64,000 nt of DNA from the NCBI RefSeq assembly GCF_035989885.1, contig NZ_CP108518.1, forward strand, positions 6,997,001-7,061,000. The letters are read 5' to 3'. This DNA is from Streptomyces sp. NBC_01232 (GTDB lineage: Bacteria > Actinomycetota > Actinomycetes > Streptomycetales > Streptomycetaceae). The position numbers and the translations under genes are program-made. Of this stretch, positions 32,455-40,381 are shown piece by piece. How positions within the stretch are numbered: position 1 is the stretch's first letter; each line of letters opens with the position of its first letter. The notes below the pieces were generated by a model. It saw nothing but the letters and a program-made list of their open reading frames with translations. It was not told where the DNA came from and did no database searches.

Positions 32455-33651
32455 TCAGGTGATGAGGAGGCAGGCGTCCCAGCCGGAGGCGGGCGGCCGG
32501 TCGTAGAGGGCGGTGGCCTGGGCGAGGGCCTGTCCGGCGGCGCCTTCGAGGAACCCGGTGTCCTCGGGCGCGTGCTGGCCGGTGAACGTGTCCGCCAGGC
32601 GGCGCACGGCGACGGCAAGGCCCGGGGTGCGGGCGTCGCGGGCTGCCCGCCACACGGTCTGGAACAGTCCCGCCGCGCCGTGGCACACGCCAGCGTCGGT
32701 GACCTTGGCGAGCTGGCGGGGGTCGGCGAGGCAGGCGAGCAGCGCGTGCTCGGCGGCCTCCTGGCGGCGGGTGTCGGCGGTGGCGATGGCGGCGAGCTGG
32801 AGGGCGCGGGCGATGCCGGGGGTGCCGTAGCACCACGACGGCCGCCACGGCCCGGTCGCGTTCGGGCGTCCCGCCGCCGCCTCTTCGCGGGTGATCGTCT
32901 CCGGCCACCAGGGGCCGCTCGCGCCGTCCTGGCGCCACTGGTCGAACCAGGCGGTGATGGTGGCGATGGCCTCGCGCTGCCCGTCCACGGCGACGCCCCG
33001 GCGTTGGGCCTGGGCGAGGAGGGCAAGGGGGCCGGTGATGCCGTGGGCCATGCCGAAGTTGCCGTGTCCGCCCGGGGTGTAGAAGCGGTGCGGGTCGTGG
33101 GCGCACCACCAGCCCGGCAACGTCTCCTCGTGCACGGTCAGTGGCCGGGTGAGGGCGACGAGGTAGGTGAGGACTGCGGCGAGGGCGTCGCTGCCGGGGG
33201 TGTGGTGCAGCAGGTGCACGCCGATGCCGGTCAGGCCGTGCAGCAGGTCGTACTCGGCGAACGCGGGCAGCTCGCCGCGCCGGATGCGGGCGTGGGCGGC
33301 TTCGGTACGACGGTGCGCGAGGGCGGCGGTGGCCGCATCGAGCCGGTCCCGGGCGGTGCGGTAGCGGTCGTGGCCGTCGGCTGCGGCCGTGTGCAGGACG
33401 AACGCCAGGCCGGGGGCGCCGTAGCTGAGGCAGGCGGTGTCGGCTGCGGTCACCTCCGCGCGGGTCGCCTCCGTCAGCCATGCTCCGACCTGCTCCCACG
33501 TACCGGCCCCGGTCAGGGCGCGTTCGATGTGCCACAGGGCGACCCCGGCCGCACCAGCCACGAGGGACTGCCCGAGCGCGGTGTCCCCGGCCGGGTCGGG
33601 GGCGGCCAGACGCGGGCCGAAGCGAGTCTCGAGGACGGTGGCGGCGTTCAC
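32455..33651 (-). CDS. lanC: LanC-type lanthionine cyclase
   Basis: A zinc cyclase that adds Cys thiols to dehydrated residues to form (methyl)lanthionine rings. In the 398-residue protein, Cys274 (SWCYGTPG) and Cys323-His324 (VCHGAAG) are the zinc ligands, and His203 (GMAHGITG) matches the proposed catalytic His. The GTG start at 33651 overlaps the LanB stop by 4 bp, so the two are translated together. Confidence 0.92.
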   Translation of the reverse strand: MNAATVLETRFGPRLAAPDPAGDTALGQSLVAGAAGVALWHIERALTGAGTWEQVGAWLTEATRAEVTAADTACLSYGAPGLAFVLHTAAADGHDRYRTARDRLDAATAALAHRRTEAAHARIRRGELPAFAEYDLLHGLTGIGVHLLHHTPGSDALAAVLTYLVALTRPLTVHEETLPGWWCAHDPHRFYTPGGHGNFGMAHGITGPLALLAQAQRRGVAVDGQREAIATITAWFDQWRQDGASGPWWPETITREEAAAGRPNATGPWRPSWCYGTPGIARALQLAAIATADTRRQEAAEHALLACLADPRQLAKVTDAGVCHGAAGLFQTVWRAARDARTPGLAVAVRRLADTFTGQHAPEDTGFLEGAAGQALAQATALYDRPPASGWDACLLIT

Positions 33652-36617
33652 CGGAGGGCCTTGCGCAGGTGGGTGTGCGGGAGGGCGGCGGTGCGGGCGA
33701 GGCGATGGGTGACCCGCTCGGCGTCCGGGCCGCCTCCCAGGGCGCGAACGTGGTGGAGGTGGAGGAGGGAGCGGAGCACGGTCATCGGTTCCCGCTGCTC
33801 GGCGAGGGTGTTCCGGTAGGCGGCGAGTGCGTCGGCGCGGGCCGCCCACGCCCCGGCCACGGCAGCGGCGTCCGGGTCGTCGCGCCAGGCGGCGCCAGGG
33901 GCGGTGAGGGCACGCACGTGCCGGATGAGGGCGGCATCGACGGGTCCGCTCTCGCGCGGCAGGGCTGCGACGAGCCACGCCCAGCCGTCGGCCGGGCAGG
34001 GCGCGAACGCGGTGGCGAGGTCGGCGAGCGAAGCGGCGGTGACCGCTTGGGCCGGAAGGCCGGTACGGGCCGCGTACGCGATCTGGGCGAGCGCGGCCGC
34101 GCTGTCGGTGGCGAACACCCGCTCGGCGGCATCGCGGGCCACCCCGTGCCCGTAACGGCCGTCCTGCGGCCGGTAGGCGATCAGGTCCAGCCGGGAGGCG
34201 AGATGGAGGCTTCGCAGCTCGTCGGCCCAGGTACCGAGCCGTTCGGCGGCCTGCCCATAAGCGGCGGCGCCGTCCAGGTGGAGGTTGAGGACCAGGGGGC
34301 GGTCGCGGTTGGGGTGGGAGGCGTCGTGGTGGCGGGTGAACCACCAGCCTGGGGCCGGGTTCCATCCGTCGAGCAGGCGGGGCAGGTGCTCGGTCAGGAT
34401 CTCGTCCTGCCGGGCGGGGTGCCCGTGCAGGTGCGCGCACACCATGGGGGAGACACCGGGCGTCTGTGGTACGGCCGCTGGGACGGCGGGCCCGACCGGG
34501 GCGGGGGTGGGGGTGGTGGCGTGCAGGACGGTCAGGAACTCGTGGGCGCGGCCCATGAACCCGCCCGCGACAGGTGACGTGGAGCCTGCGGCCGGCGAAG
34601 GTGCTTCACGCACTTCCACCTCCCCGGCCCGATCCAGGCGGGCCCGGAGGAGTTCGCGGTGGAGCGGCACGTCCAGATCGAGGGGCAGCCGCATCTCGGT
34701 CTCGGCCAGGACCACCTGCGCCGGGACGCGTTGCCGGTTCCGCCACCGGGCGAATGCCTCCTCCCACTCGGAGCGCGCGGCGGCCGGGCCGGGTAAGGCG
34801 CTTGCGGCCAGTAGCCAGCGGGCCGGGGCCAGGACGGTCCGGCCGTGGCGGACCCGGGGCAGGAACGGGAGGCGGGAGGCGGCGCCCCAGTCGGGCAGCA
34901 GCCAGACGGCACGGCGGGCGCCTGCGACTTCGGCGAGGAACCGAGCCAGCGGCGACGTCTGCACGCGCGGCTCCAGCGCGTGCAGCACGCGGGGCTCAAG
35001 GACTTGTCCGGTGGAGCAGCGGATCAGGTACAGGTGGCGGGCGTCGCAGGTGACGGCGAGATCATCGAGCGGGATGCTGCCGGGCCCGGGTTCGGGCCAG
35101 CCGAGGGAGACCGTGTGCTCCAGCAGGCGCGGGGTCCGGATGACGTTGGAGCTGCGCCGTCTGCGGGCGGGGAAGACGAGCTGGGCGGGCAGCGGCCCGG
35201 CCGGGCCCGCCAAGGCGGCGGCCAGCGCGGCGGCATCCTGCTCGGGCAGGAGGTCGGCGAACCGTCCGACCATGGACGACGAGGGCCGGGCCGCTGCCGT
35301 CAGCCATAGCTCGAACCGGCCCCGCCGCACGGCGTCCGCATCGTCGGCGTACAGCTGGAAGGCAAGCTCCACCGAGGGCGGCGGCACCAGCTCGTCGGCG
35401 TCGACCACGGCCAGCGAGGCGAGGAGGGGTTCGGTGAGGGCCACCTCGCGGGCCCCGTCGAGGGCGGCCTGCTGGGCGAGTGCGAGGAACGCTTCGTCGC
35501 GGGCGGACAGCATCCGGGCCGGGGTCGGGCGGTCAGACCCCAGGAACCCGGGCGGGAAGCCGAGCCCCCCGTCACCCACCAACTCCATGACGGGCACGGC
35601 AGCACCGGCCCCGTACGTCTGCCGGAATCGCTGGTGGAAGTCACGCCAGGCCGGATTCCCGAACGGGTACGGCGAGAGCCGGGCCAGCACGGAAGCCGCC
35701 GACTCGGCCTCGGACAGCACGCCGGCGGGAATGGTGACCTGGGCGTCGAGGACGGCGTCCGGCCAGGACGGCGAGGTGCTGCCGGTCACTTCCGTGGTGG
35801 GGGCCAGGAGAGGACCGGGCGTGACGGTGGGGTCGGTGAGGGAACGGAGGTGGGCGAGCGGGTCGGCGGCCGTGGCCGTGGCATCCAGGACGGACAGCAG
35901 CACGCCATGCTCCAAGAGCTGGACGAGGAGGCCGTGGACGCTCTCGTTGTCGGCGTGCGGGTAGTCGGCGGCGACGGCTTTGGCGACGTCCGGGAACAAG
36001 GCGGGGGCGGTGGCGGCGGCCAGGGCGGTACGGACGGGCCCGGTGGCCGCCACGGACACCTCCAACGGGGAGAGGCCGTCGGCGGGCGTACGGCCGGGCC
36101 CCACGATCCGGCCTCCCCGGGCACACGCGGCCGGGTTCGCCACGACGAGCAGACGTTCGCGGATGCCAGCGTATGAGGCGAGCTGGTCGGTCACGGCGCC
36201 CAGCCAGACGGCGTCCGGCCGCAGCACGGCCCGGTGGCCGGGACCCCACAGGGCCTGCGGCGTGGGCCCGGTGCGGGCCGACGCGACTCCGGCGAAGTAC
36301 CCGAACGGGGTGGCCCGTCCCTGCCAGCGCAGCAGGTAGGCGGCTGTGGAATGCACCAGCCGCCGGACCTCCTTCCCGGACGGCACGGGAGCGGTGAGCA
36401 GGGCCGTGGTCTGCGCGGCCAGGACGGGGCTTGCGGCCTCCAGCGCCTGCCGGGCCTGGGGATGCTCCCCGACGGCCGCCAGCCAGGCCCGGCCGCGTTC
36501 GGGCCCGCCGGGCCCGGACGGGTCCACGTCGGACGCGGGAACCCCTGTGCCGGGGTGCGTGGTGGCCCGCACCATCAGGGCCTGCGTGTGCCGATACAGC
36601 CGTGCTCCGCGCCCCAT
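33648..36617 (-). CDS. lanB: LanB-type lantibiotic dehydratase, full length
   Basis: A class I lanthipeptide dehydratase of 989 residues. It uses glutamyl-tRNA to glutamylate Ser/Thr and then eliminates glutamate. The N-terminal glutamylation domain includes RATPFGYFAGVASA and SPYPFGNPAWRDFHQRF. The C-terminal elimination domain begins near residue 715 (WWFTRHHDASHPNRDRPLVL follows). The ATG at 36617 is the first good start; upstream codons are shadow. A perfect 14-bp hairpin and a cluster repeat separate it from the precursor gene, which may lower enzyme expression relative to peptide. Confidence 0.92.
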   Translation of the reverse strand: MGRGARLYRHTQALMVRATTHPGTGVPASDVDPSGPGGPERGRAWLAAVGEHPQARQALEAASPVLAAQTTALLTAPVPSGKEVRRLVHSTAAYLLRWQGRATPFGYFAGVASARTGPTPQALWGPGHRAVLRPDAVWLGAVTDQLASYAGIRERLLVVANPAACARGGRIVGPGRTPADGLSPLEVSVAATGPVRTALAAATAPALFPDVAKAVAADYPHADNESVHGLLVQLLEHGVLLSVLDATATAADPLAHLRSLTDPTVTPGPLLAPTTEVTGSTSPSWPDAVLDAQVTIPAGVLSEAESAASVLARLSPYPFGNPAWRDFHQRFRQTYGAGAAVPVMELVGDGGLGFPPGFLGSDRPTPARMLSARDEAFLALAQQAALDGAREVALTEPLLASLAVVDADELVPPPSVELAFQLYADDADAVRRGRFELWLTAAARPSSSMVGRFADLLPEQDAAALAAALAGPAGPLPAQLVFPARRRRSSNVIRTPRLLEHTVSLGWPEPGPGSIPLDDLAVTCDARHLYLIRCSTGQVLEPRVLHALEPRVQTSPLARFLAEVAGARRAVWLLPDWGAASRLPFLPRVRHGRTVLAPARWLLAASALPGPAAARSEWEEAFARWRNRQRVPAQVVLAETEMRLPLDLDVPLHRELLRARLDRAGEVEVREAPSPAAGSTSPVAGGFMGRAHEFLTVLHATTPTPAPVGPAVPAAVPQTPGVSPMVCAHLHGHPARQDEILTEHLPRLLDGWNPAPGWWFTRHHDASHPNRDRPLVLNLHLDGAAAYGQAAERLGTWADELRSLHLASRLDLIAYRPQDGRYGHGVARDAAERVFATDSAAALAQIAYAARTGLPAQAVTAASLADLATAFAPCPADGWAWLVAALPRESGPVDAALIRHVRALTAPGAAWRDDPDAAAVAGAWAARADALAAYRNTLAEQREPMTVLRSLLHLHHVRALGGGPDAERVTHRLARTAALPHTHLRKALR

Positions 36618-36658
36618 AACTCTTCGCCCCCTGGCAGCTGTCGTGGTGTGGTCGTGGT

Positions 36659-36688
36659 GCCGCCGGGCACACACGTGTGCCCGGCGGC
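36659..36688 (-). terminator. Hairpin between precursor gene and lanB
   Basis: Perfect 14-bp arms GCCGCCGGGCACAC / GTGTGCCCGGCGGC separated by two bases. There is no T-run on the minus strand, so it is probably a partial terminator or RNA-processing stop that favours the precursor message over lanB. Confidence 0.6.
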
Positions 36689-36700
36689 GGGGATGGTGCA

Positions 36701-36744
36701 GGTGACGGGGAGCACGGCGGCCGGCCTCCCTGCTCCGCCTCACC
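36701..36744 (-). repeat. Cluster-specific hairpin repeat, copy b
   Basis: GGTGACGGGGAGCA (36701-36714) pairs with TGCTCCGCCTCACC (36731-36744) at 12 of 14 positions. The minus strand contains GTGCTCCCCGTCACCT, the core shared with the other copies. It begins 15 bases after the precursor stop. Confidence 0.75.
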
Positions 36745-36759
36745 TTCGCGGCGGTCCGG

Positions 36760-36939
36760 TCAGGAGGGGTCGTTGACGGACGACGCGCACGCGGTGGAGC
36801 CGTTGGAGCAGGTCGAGCCGCAGCCGTCGTCGGTGCTGCGCAGGAGGCTCGCGACGGGCGCCCCGGCCTCGACCACGCGCACGTCCAGGTTGAATTCGCC
36901 GCTCAGGCCGGTCGTTGCCGTGGCGATCTGCTTGGTCAT
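36760..36939 (-). CDS. lanA: FxLD-family lanthipeptide precursor
   Basis: A 59-residue precursor peptide. The leader carries FNLD at residues 16-19 (GEFNLDVRVVEAG), the motif that names the FxLD family and is bound by LanB. The C-terminal core from about residue 33 (RSTDDGCGSTCSNGSTACAS...) has three cysteines at 40, 44 and 51 and ten Ser/Thr, enough for up to three rings. Two adjacent Asp (37-38) and a further Asp near the end are possible targets of the methyltransferase. AAGGAG lies inside the end of the methyltransferase gene, and only two bases separate that stop from this ATG. Confidence 0.92.
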   Translation of the reverse strand: MTKQIATATTGLSGEFNLDVRVVEAGAPVASLLRSTDDGCGSTCSNGSTACASSVNDPS

Positions 36940-36941
36940 GA

Positions 36942-38186
36942 TCACTTCTCCTTGTTCGCGGTGGTGCTCTTGTTGGCCTGGTCCTCGCGGGGCCAGGAGA
37001 TGACGATGCGGCGGTGCCGCTTGGTGATGACCCGACCGGCGGGCAGCTCGGACTCGGGGGTCGTGGCGGGGTAGGCGTAGATCACCGGCTCGCTGCGGCG
37101 GTGGTCGCGGTCCCAGACGCGGATCTCCTCCACCAGGGCCTGGGCCACGGCCTTGGCGTCGGGGCCGTAGCCGTGCGCCCCGAACTCGGCCCGGTCGCCG
37201 TTGCGTCGGATGGTCATGTAGGCGAGGGAAGCCCCGTCGAGGAGGGACAGGCAGGCCGACTTGTTCTGCGGGGCGACGAGACCGGTGTCCAGGTCCCCGT
37301 CCACGGACATGAGGCAGAAGCCGTCCAGGGCGGTCGCCAGCCACATCTGCAGGCCGGTGAACGGCTCGCTCATGGCCACGGTGACCTCGGACCAGACTTC
37401 GGCCCGCTCGGTGTCGAACACACCGTTCAGGGCCTCCGGGTCCTCGGGCCAGCCCTCGTCGAAGCGCAGGGCGATCTCCCTGCCCCGCAGCAGGAGCAGG
37501 CGTTCCTGGTGTTCTCCGGCGCCCTGCATCGTGACGAAGCCGCACATCTGGGCGGACCGGGAGACGAGCCGGTCGCCGTCGAGGTCGAAAGCAACCGACC
37601 GGCTCAGGCCCCGCATCCGCAGCGGGACGACGAGGCGCCCGCCGTCGCTCAGCTGGTCGGTCCAGGCGGGCGGGATGTCCCAGGCCCCGGCGGTGACGAT
37701 CAGCCGGTCGAGGGCTCCGGTGTCCGGGATACCGCCCTCAGCATCGACGGTGTGGACCTTGACCCGGGCGTAGCCGTTCTCGTCCAGGAGCTTGCGGGCC
37801 CGCGCGGTGACGTCGGCATCGATGTCGACGGTGGTGACCACCCCGTCGTCGCCGACGAGTTCGGCCATGAGCGCGGCGTTGCAGCCGCCCGATCCGACTT
37901 CGGCCACGTCCTGACCGGGCTTCAGCTCGGCCTGCTCCAGCATCATGGCTTGAATGCGCGGCGCCGATACCGAGCTGACGGCGATGCCGTGCTGGTCCCT
38001 CTTGGTGGGGACCGCCGACTCCACCTCGTATGCCTTCTCGGGCGTCGCTTCGGGCGCGAACCGGTGACGGGCGACCGTCAGGAACGCGGCTTCGACCCGC
38101 TCGCTCGTGATCATTCCGGCCTTGACCATGTCGCTGGTCATCGCCTGGCGCAGCGCGGCCGCATTGTCATCCGTCGTGTCGGTCAA
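36942..38186 (-). CDS. FxLD-system protein-aspartate O-methyltransferase
   Basis: A 414-residue SAM-dependent methyltransferase related to protein-L-isoaspartate methyltransferase. The SAM motif I is VAEVGSGGCNAALMAELVG, with VVTTVDIDADV as motif II. In class I lanthipeptide loci such enzymes methylate an Asp of the cyclised peptide, which then forms succinimide or isoaspartate. Its place directly upstream of an FxLD precursor identifies the FxLD methyltransferase family. The C-terminal 180 residues form a partner domain typical of this subfamily. The start is a TTG at 38186 after GGAAGAGAG. Confidence 0.9.
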   Translation of the reverse strand: MTDTTDDNAAALRQAMTSDMVKAGMITSERVEAAFLTVARHRFAPEATPEKAYEVESAVPTKRDQHGIAVSSVSAPRIQAMMLEQAELKPGQDVAEVGSGGCNAALMAELVGDDGVVTTVDIDADVTARARKLLDENGYARVKVHTVDAEGGIPDTGALDRLIVTAGAWDIPPAWTDQLSDGGRLVVPLRMRGLSRSVAFDLDGDRLVSRSAQMCGFVTMQGAGEHQERLLLLRGREIALRFDEGWPEDPEALNGVFDTERAEVWSEVTVAMSEPFTGLQMWLATALDGFCLMSVDGDLDTGLVAPQNKSACLSLLDGASLAYMTIRRNGDRAEFGAHGYGPDAKAVAQALVEEIRVWDRDHRRSEPVIYAYPATTPESELPAGRVITKRHRRIVISWPREDQANKSTTANKEK

Positions 38187-38316
38187 CGTCTCTCTTCCTT
38201 CTTGTCGGTCTCCGGGGCAGGTCCCGCCACGTCCCGCCCCGGGGGCCCGTGGCGGGGGTTCAGCTCACACCACCGGCCATACCGGGTGTGGTGTTGGTGG
38301 GGACGCGCCCGGCGGA

Positions 38317-38374
38317 GGTGACCGGGAGCACGCACGCCGGCGTGGTGCTGTTGAGGACCTGCCGCGGGTTCAGG
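38317..38374 (-). repeat. Cluster-specific hairpin repeat, copy c
   Basis: It contains a strong hairpin (AGCACGCACGCC with GGCGTGGTGCT, one bulge) and the minus-strand core GTGCTCCCGGTCACCT. Positions 38344-38374 match copy d (41583-41613) at 27 of 31 bases. It lies between the HPr-kinase-like gene and the methyltransferase. Confidence 0.75.
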
Positions 38375-39476
38375 TGGTGGCGAGTTCGGCGAGGAATTCG
38401 ACGTTCGCCTTGACGTCGTGGCCGAGGACCACGCTGTGGCGGGGCAGGTCGGCGAGACGGGTGGCCAGGAGTTCGCGGGTGACCCGGCTGGCTTCGCCGG
38501 TGGCGGCGAGGCCGAAGACGTCGGGGTAGCGGTCCTCGGTGGCCCCAGTGAAGAAGTCGTCCTCGCCCAAGGCCCTGCCCTCGCTGAGGACGGCCGGGGC
38601 GGCGTCGGGGTCGATACGCGGGAAGACGATCTTGGCGGCGCTGCCCTCGGTGGCCAGGGTCAACCCGAGCCAGGTCACCAGCTGGTCCGGGAAGAACTGC
38701 GGCTTGAGCTCCTTGCCGGAAGAGGAGCGAATGGGCAGGCGACGGCCGTCCAGAAGGGCGCGGGTGACGGACTCGTGCTGGGTGGGGTGGAGCTGTTCCC
38801 CGGAGAGGACGCGGGCACGTACGTCGTCGTAGAGACCGATGGCGTCGAGGAAGCCGAGACCGATCGCGGCGGCCGACGGCCACGGCAGCACGGCGACCCC
38901 GCCGTCTTCGTTGGGGCGGACGAACACGCGGTCGTTGGCCAGTAGCTGCCAGCCGGCGCGGGCCAGGAGGAACCCGACGGTGGACTTTCCCGCGCCCTTC
39001 TCGCCGAGGGCCAGCACGGTACGCCCGTCGCGGACGGCGGCGGAGGCGTGCAGGATGCGCCAGCCGTCTGTGAGGAGCCTGGAGCGCAGGACCTCGCGGG
39101 CCAGGCGGGCGGCGGCGAGCGCGACGGGCACCTCGTCGCAGCCGACGATCCGCAGGAGGCCGGGCTCGTACCGGTAGGCCAGGCGCTCGCCCGGCTGGAC
39201 AGCGGCCACGACACCGTCGTTGCCCCGGGCGTAGAGCATGGGCTCGTTGGCGTACACGCACTCCTGGTGCCGGCCCTCGCCGATCTGTTGGGCGAGGGCG
39301 GCAACCTCGACCGCCTCGACGTCGGCGGCCACGACCGGACCCGCGTGCGGGGCGACGGCGTCCACGGCGTTCCACCACGGGCCGAAATAGCGCATGGACC
39401 AGTCGGTGATCACCGCCGTACTGCTGGTAACGGTGACGTGGGCTTGGGCGGCGCTGATGCGGGTCGCGAGGGTCAT
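38370..39476 (-). CDS. HPr-kinase-like P-loop protein
   Basis: A 368-residue protein with Walker A GEKGAGKS at 158-165, followed by AGWQLLANDRVFV, an arrangement resembling HPr kinase/phosphorylase-like proteins in RiPP clusters. Some lasso-peptide relatives phosphorylate the C-terminal serine of the peptide; this precursor also ends in Ser, so peptide phosphorylation is possible but unproven. The first 110 residues resemble the N-terminal part of those kinases only loosely. AAGGAG precedes the ATG, which overlaps the dehydrogenase-like stop by 4 bp. Confidence 0.7.
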   Translation of the reverse strand: MTLATRISAAQAHVTVTSSTAVITDWSMRYFGPWWNAVDAVAPHAGPVVAADVEAVEVAALAQQIGEGRHQECVYANEPMLYARGNDGVVAAVQPGERLAYRYEPGLLRIVGCDEVPVALAAARLAREVLRSRLLTDGWRILHASAAVRDGRTVLALGEKGAGKSTVGFLLARAGWQLLANDRVFVRPNEDGGVAVLPWPSAAAIGLGFLDAIGLYDDVRARVLSGEQLHPTQHESVTRALLDGRRLPIRSSSGKELKPQFFPDQLVTWLGLTLATEGSAAKIVFPRIDPDAAPAVLSEGRALGEDDFFTGATEDRYPDVFGLAATGEASRVTRELLATRLADLPRHSVVLGHDVKANVEFLAELATT

Positions 39477-40381
39477 CGGGCTCCTTCGAGGTGGTGGGAG
39501 ATCGTCTTGCACGCGAGGTGGATCTTGTGGTCGGCGGCGGCGAGGAGACGCCGTTCAGCCGGGTCCAGGCGGGGCAGGCGGACGGCCGGGCGTCCGGCGG
39601 TGAAGTGGACGGGCAGGCCGAGCTGGGCGCCCTGGTGGTCGACGGACAGCTCAACCGGCCCGTCCTCAAGGCCGAGGGCGTGGGTGAGGGCGTGGAGCAC
39701 AGCGCCGGCGGGGCCGCAGCGGCCCCGGCCGATCCCGGCGTTGATGCGGCGTGGGCGGGCGCCAAGCTCGGCCCGTACGGCCCGGACGGGTACATGGACG
39801 CGGCGGCCGTCGATCCGGGTGGTGGATGTGCACAGCACGGAGGCGTCGCCGTGTTCGCCGATCACGTGCCCGGCCACGCTCTCTACGGGGACGGCGAGTT
39901 CGGCGGCCAGCGCGAGGCGGTAGCGGGCGGTCTCGGTGGCGGAGCCGACCCCGTACACGCGGGCCGCGCCGGAGGCGCGGGCGAACAGCCACGTCAAAGG
40001 GTCGACGGGGTTGGTGACGACCACGGCCGTCCCCTCGTACCCGGTCAGGGAGCGGGCCAGGGCGGCGATCAGCGGGGCGTTGGCCTCCAGACCGGCCATC
40101 CGGACGTCGGCGGTCGCGGTGTTGGTGAACTTCGCCCGGGGGGCGACGACCACGGCCGCGCAGTCGCGCATGTCGGCGGGTTGGGCAGTCTGGGCCCGGA
40201 CGGGCGAGCCGACGATCTGGGCCATGTCCTGGAGGTCGGTGACCAGAGCGGCGGCCGAGCGGTCGCTGCCGGAGGCGATCAGGATTTCCTCGCACCATCC
40301 GGCGGCCACGAGGAGGGCTGAGACGGTCTGGCCGACAGCTCCGGCTCCGATGACCCCGACGGGGCCGGTGCGCGAGCTCAT
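39473..40381 (-). CDS. L-lactate/malate dehydrogenase-like protein
   Basis: A 302-residue LDH/MDH-superfamily oxidoreductase. The cofactor motif is GAGAVG (12-17), the substrate-binding arginine lies in ETARYR (150-155), and the catalytic His177 lies in GEHGD. The usual Asp after strand 2 is replaced by SGSDR, which could favour NADPH. Central-metabolism LDH does not normally sit in a RiPP operon. A possible task is reduction of an N-terminal 2-oxo group, formed when a dehydrated N-terminal Ser hydrolyses, to a lactyl cap; that is inference. It overlaps its neighbours by 4 bp on both sides. Confidence 0.85.
   Translation of the reverse strand: MSSRTGPVGVIGAGAVGQTVSALLVAAGWCEEILIASGSDRSAAALVTDLQDMAQIVGSPVRAQTAQPADMRDCAAVVVAPRAKFTNTATADVRMAGLEANAPLIAALARSLTGYEGTAVVVTNPVDPLTWLFARASGAARVYGVGSATETARYRLALAAELAVPVESVAGHVIGEHGDASVLCTSTTRIDGRRVHVPVRAVRAELGARPRRINAGIGRGRCGPAGAVLHALTHALGLEDGPVELSVDHQGAQLGLPVHFTAGRPAVRLPRLDPAERRLLAAADHKIHLACKTISHHLEGAR

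Noticed and set aside
33480..35964. Long plus-strand frames opposite lanB and lanC
   Set aside because: Low-complexity Arg/Gly/Ser content and no ribosome sites; the minus-strand genes have clear domains and catalytic residues.
38295..38375. Minus-strand translations of the cluster repeat (LNPRQVLNSTTPACVLPVTS and relatives), which look like a repeated peptide
   Set aside because: Similar reading arises only because the DNA repeat is conserved; no start codon or ribosome site gives a short ORF in each copy, and the hairpin is the better conserved feature.
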